Below, piece by piece: positions 29,743-30,993 of a DNA stretch of 30,993 nucleotides. The translations under genes were made by a program, and so were the position numbers. The DNA lies in the NCBI RefSeq assembly GCF_000485595.1, contig NW_014577476.1, positions 105,972-136,964 on the forward strand. The letters run 5' to 3'. The notes beneath the pieces are model-generated. The model ran no database searches and had not been told where the DNA came from. It saw nothing but the letters and a program-made list of their open reading frames with translations. The DNA is from Priapulus caudatus (lineage: Eukaryota > Priapulida > Priapulimorpha > Priapulimorphida > Priapulidae). Each line of letters begins with the position of its first letter. Positions within the stretch are counted from its first letter, which is position 1.

Positions 29743-30715
29743 GATAGAGACAGCAATATCTCAGCAAACTGCCAAGGCGTAATAGCTATGCGCTTGCATT
29801 TGAGGACTTTGGGCCCTTGTAAATAGTTGACGGTGATATGTAGATCGACAATAAAGCAATCATAGGCAATGTGGCTTACTCCCCGCACAGTTTACACAAT
29901 AAATCAACTATCTGCTCGTTCAGGCATCTCCCGGCCTTACGTAGCTGGCTCGAAGCTGTATGAATATGGATGACGTCGGTGCATACAGTTTATTCGCGAT
30001 ACAGGTCACGCCTCTGCCGCAGCCGAGCTTCGCACCCCCACACAAGACTTACAGTGTTCTTCGTTTGCCAAGGTAACCTTCTCCGTGATGCGTCGACAAT
30101 GTATGTGTTTGAGGATTTATATTCACATAGATAGCAACGCCCGAGCCTGTTCACGAGTCTAACTCACACCATTAATTAAGTCTCAATAAGATGGCTTCTA
30201 CAATCCATATCCCTCAATAAAATAAAATAAACAACGCAACGATTAGATGACTTTCATAGCCCATGGGTGGCTAACCATTTTAGTTCTGGTACTATACCTA
30301 ATGTAATCTTGAACTCCACACGTCACCCTTGCTTGAACTAAAATCTACATCACCTGATAAGTGTGCACAACGAGGTAAGTGATGAATAATTAATAAACCC
30401 GAAAGCCTGAATACGTAAGGACAGTGTGTCTACATTTTAGATCGCGGCTGAAGATTGTAATGGAAACAGATGCCCCCAGGGAGCCTGAAATACACATGCA
30501 GTGTATGCGCCAGGGTCGAGTGCGAGATTTCTACCGCCGTTAAACAAACAATAGTAAAAATGTTGGACCGATATTTAAAAAAAACGCCTGGTAATCAATA
30601 CATCATTCTTTTTTGTTTTAGTTGATTGCATTTAATACATCGACGTAGTGGCATAGCGATTTTCGTCCATTATAAACACGGAATTCATCACTAAGCAACA
30701 CATTACCAGGACAAG
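29743..30715. other. 970-bp stretch without a recognisable gene
   Basis: Ordinary mixed sequence. A short AAATA-rich run near 30215-30232 is the only visible repeat. Confidence 0.5.
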
Positions 30716-30716
30716 A

Positions 30717-30854
30717 AAACAGACGGACTGACGGACGGGCGCGCAGTCGGACGGCAGACAGATAGACAGACAGACAGACAGACAGACTGACAGACAGACC
30801 GGCAGGCAGGCAAGCAGGCAGACAGACAGACAGACAAACAGGCAGACAGGCACG

Positions 30855-30909
<55 letters not shown>

Positions 30910-30915
30910 ATAGAC

Positions 30916-30948
<33 letters not shown>

Positions 30949-30993
30949 CACACACACACATATACATACACACACACACACACACACACACAC
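30717..30993. repeat. (CAGA)n-(CAGG)n-(CAGA)n-(CA)n compound microsatellite
   Basis: CAGA/GACG from about 30717 to 30800, CAGG with interruptions to about 30908, CAGA to about 30946, then CA to the window edge, so its real length is unknown. Minus-strand frames of 96-123 codons are Cys-Leu-Pro/Ser-Val artefacts. Confidence 0.95.

Noticed and set aside
30618-30993. Cys/Leu/Pro-rich minus-strand frames up to 123 codons
   Set aside because: CAGA/CAGG/CA microsatellite artefacts.

Overview
This window looks like non-coding sequence from a eukaryotic nuclear genome, most likely an invertebrate animal. The reasons are very dense micro- and minisatellites, many short inverted-repeat elements of the MITE (miniature inverted-repeat transposable element) type, no compact gene arrays or operon-like spacing, and CpG dinucleotides that are not obviously depleted as they are in vertebrates. 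A marine invertebrate would fit, but the sequence does not let me name a species. There is one 10-base N gap (16631-16640), so this is a scaffolded assembly. I found no protein-coding gene I can defend by homology, and no rRNA, tRNA or CRISPR array. Almost every long reading frame lies in low-complexity sequence that happens to lack stop codons.

Layout. Positions 1-1600 hold a GGAT tetranucleotide array, CACG/CATA arrays and three short palindromic elements that share termini and are each flanked by a 7-bp direct repeat. Positions 3400-6900 are a dense cluster of inverted-repeat elements: fold-backs at 3834, 4118, 4739 and 4976, two related hairpin elements at 5161 and 5841 (the second with a 9-bp target duplication), and an AT-rich palindrome at 6023. 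They are mixed with GT and GA arrays and surround one weak candidate first exon with a splice donor at 4628. Positions 7300-16600 are mostly unremarkable, apart from GA, CT, GT and GAAT arrays, a 22-bp minisatellite and a clear 374-bp hAT-type MITE (9498-9871). Positions 19323-20514 are a 1.2-kb nested fold-back repeat with about 58-bp terminal inverted repeats and an internal 302-bp duplication. Positions 22621-23990 are a 1.4-kb degenerate CCAT array. Positions 26077-26760 are a polypurine tract. Positions 27290-29340 are more GC- and CpG-rich, with promoter-like motifs, a 12-copy 28-bp minisatellite and two weak candidate coding starts. The window ends in CAGA/CAGG/CA arrays.

Nothing here forms a pathway. 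What ties the window together is repeat biology: several independent inverted-repeat families, many inserted in or next to microsatellites, some with visible target-site duplications. The most noteworthy are the 7-bp-duplication micro-palindromes (701-1564), the 9-bp-duplication hairpins (5161-5931) and the nested 19.3-20.5 kb structure.
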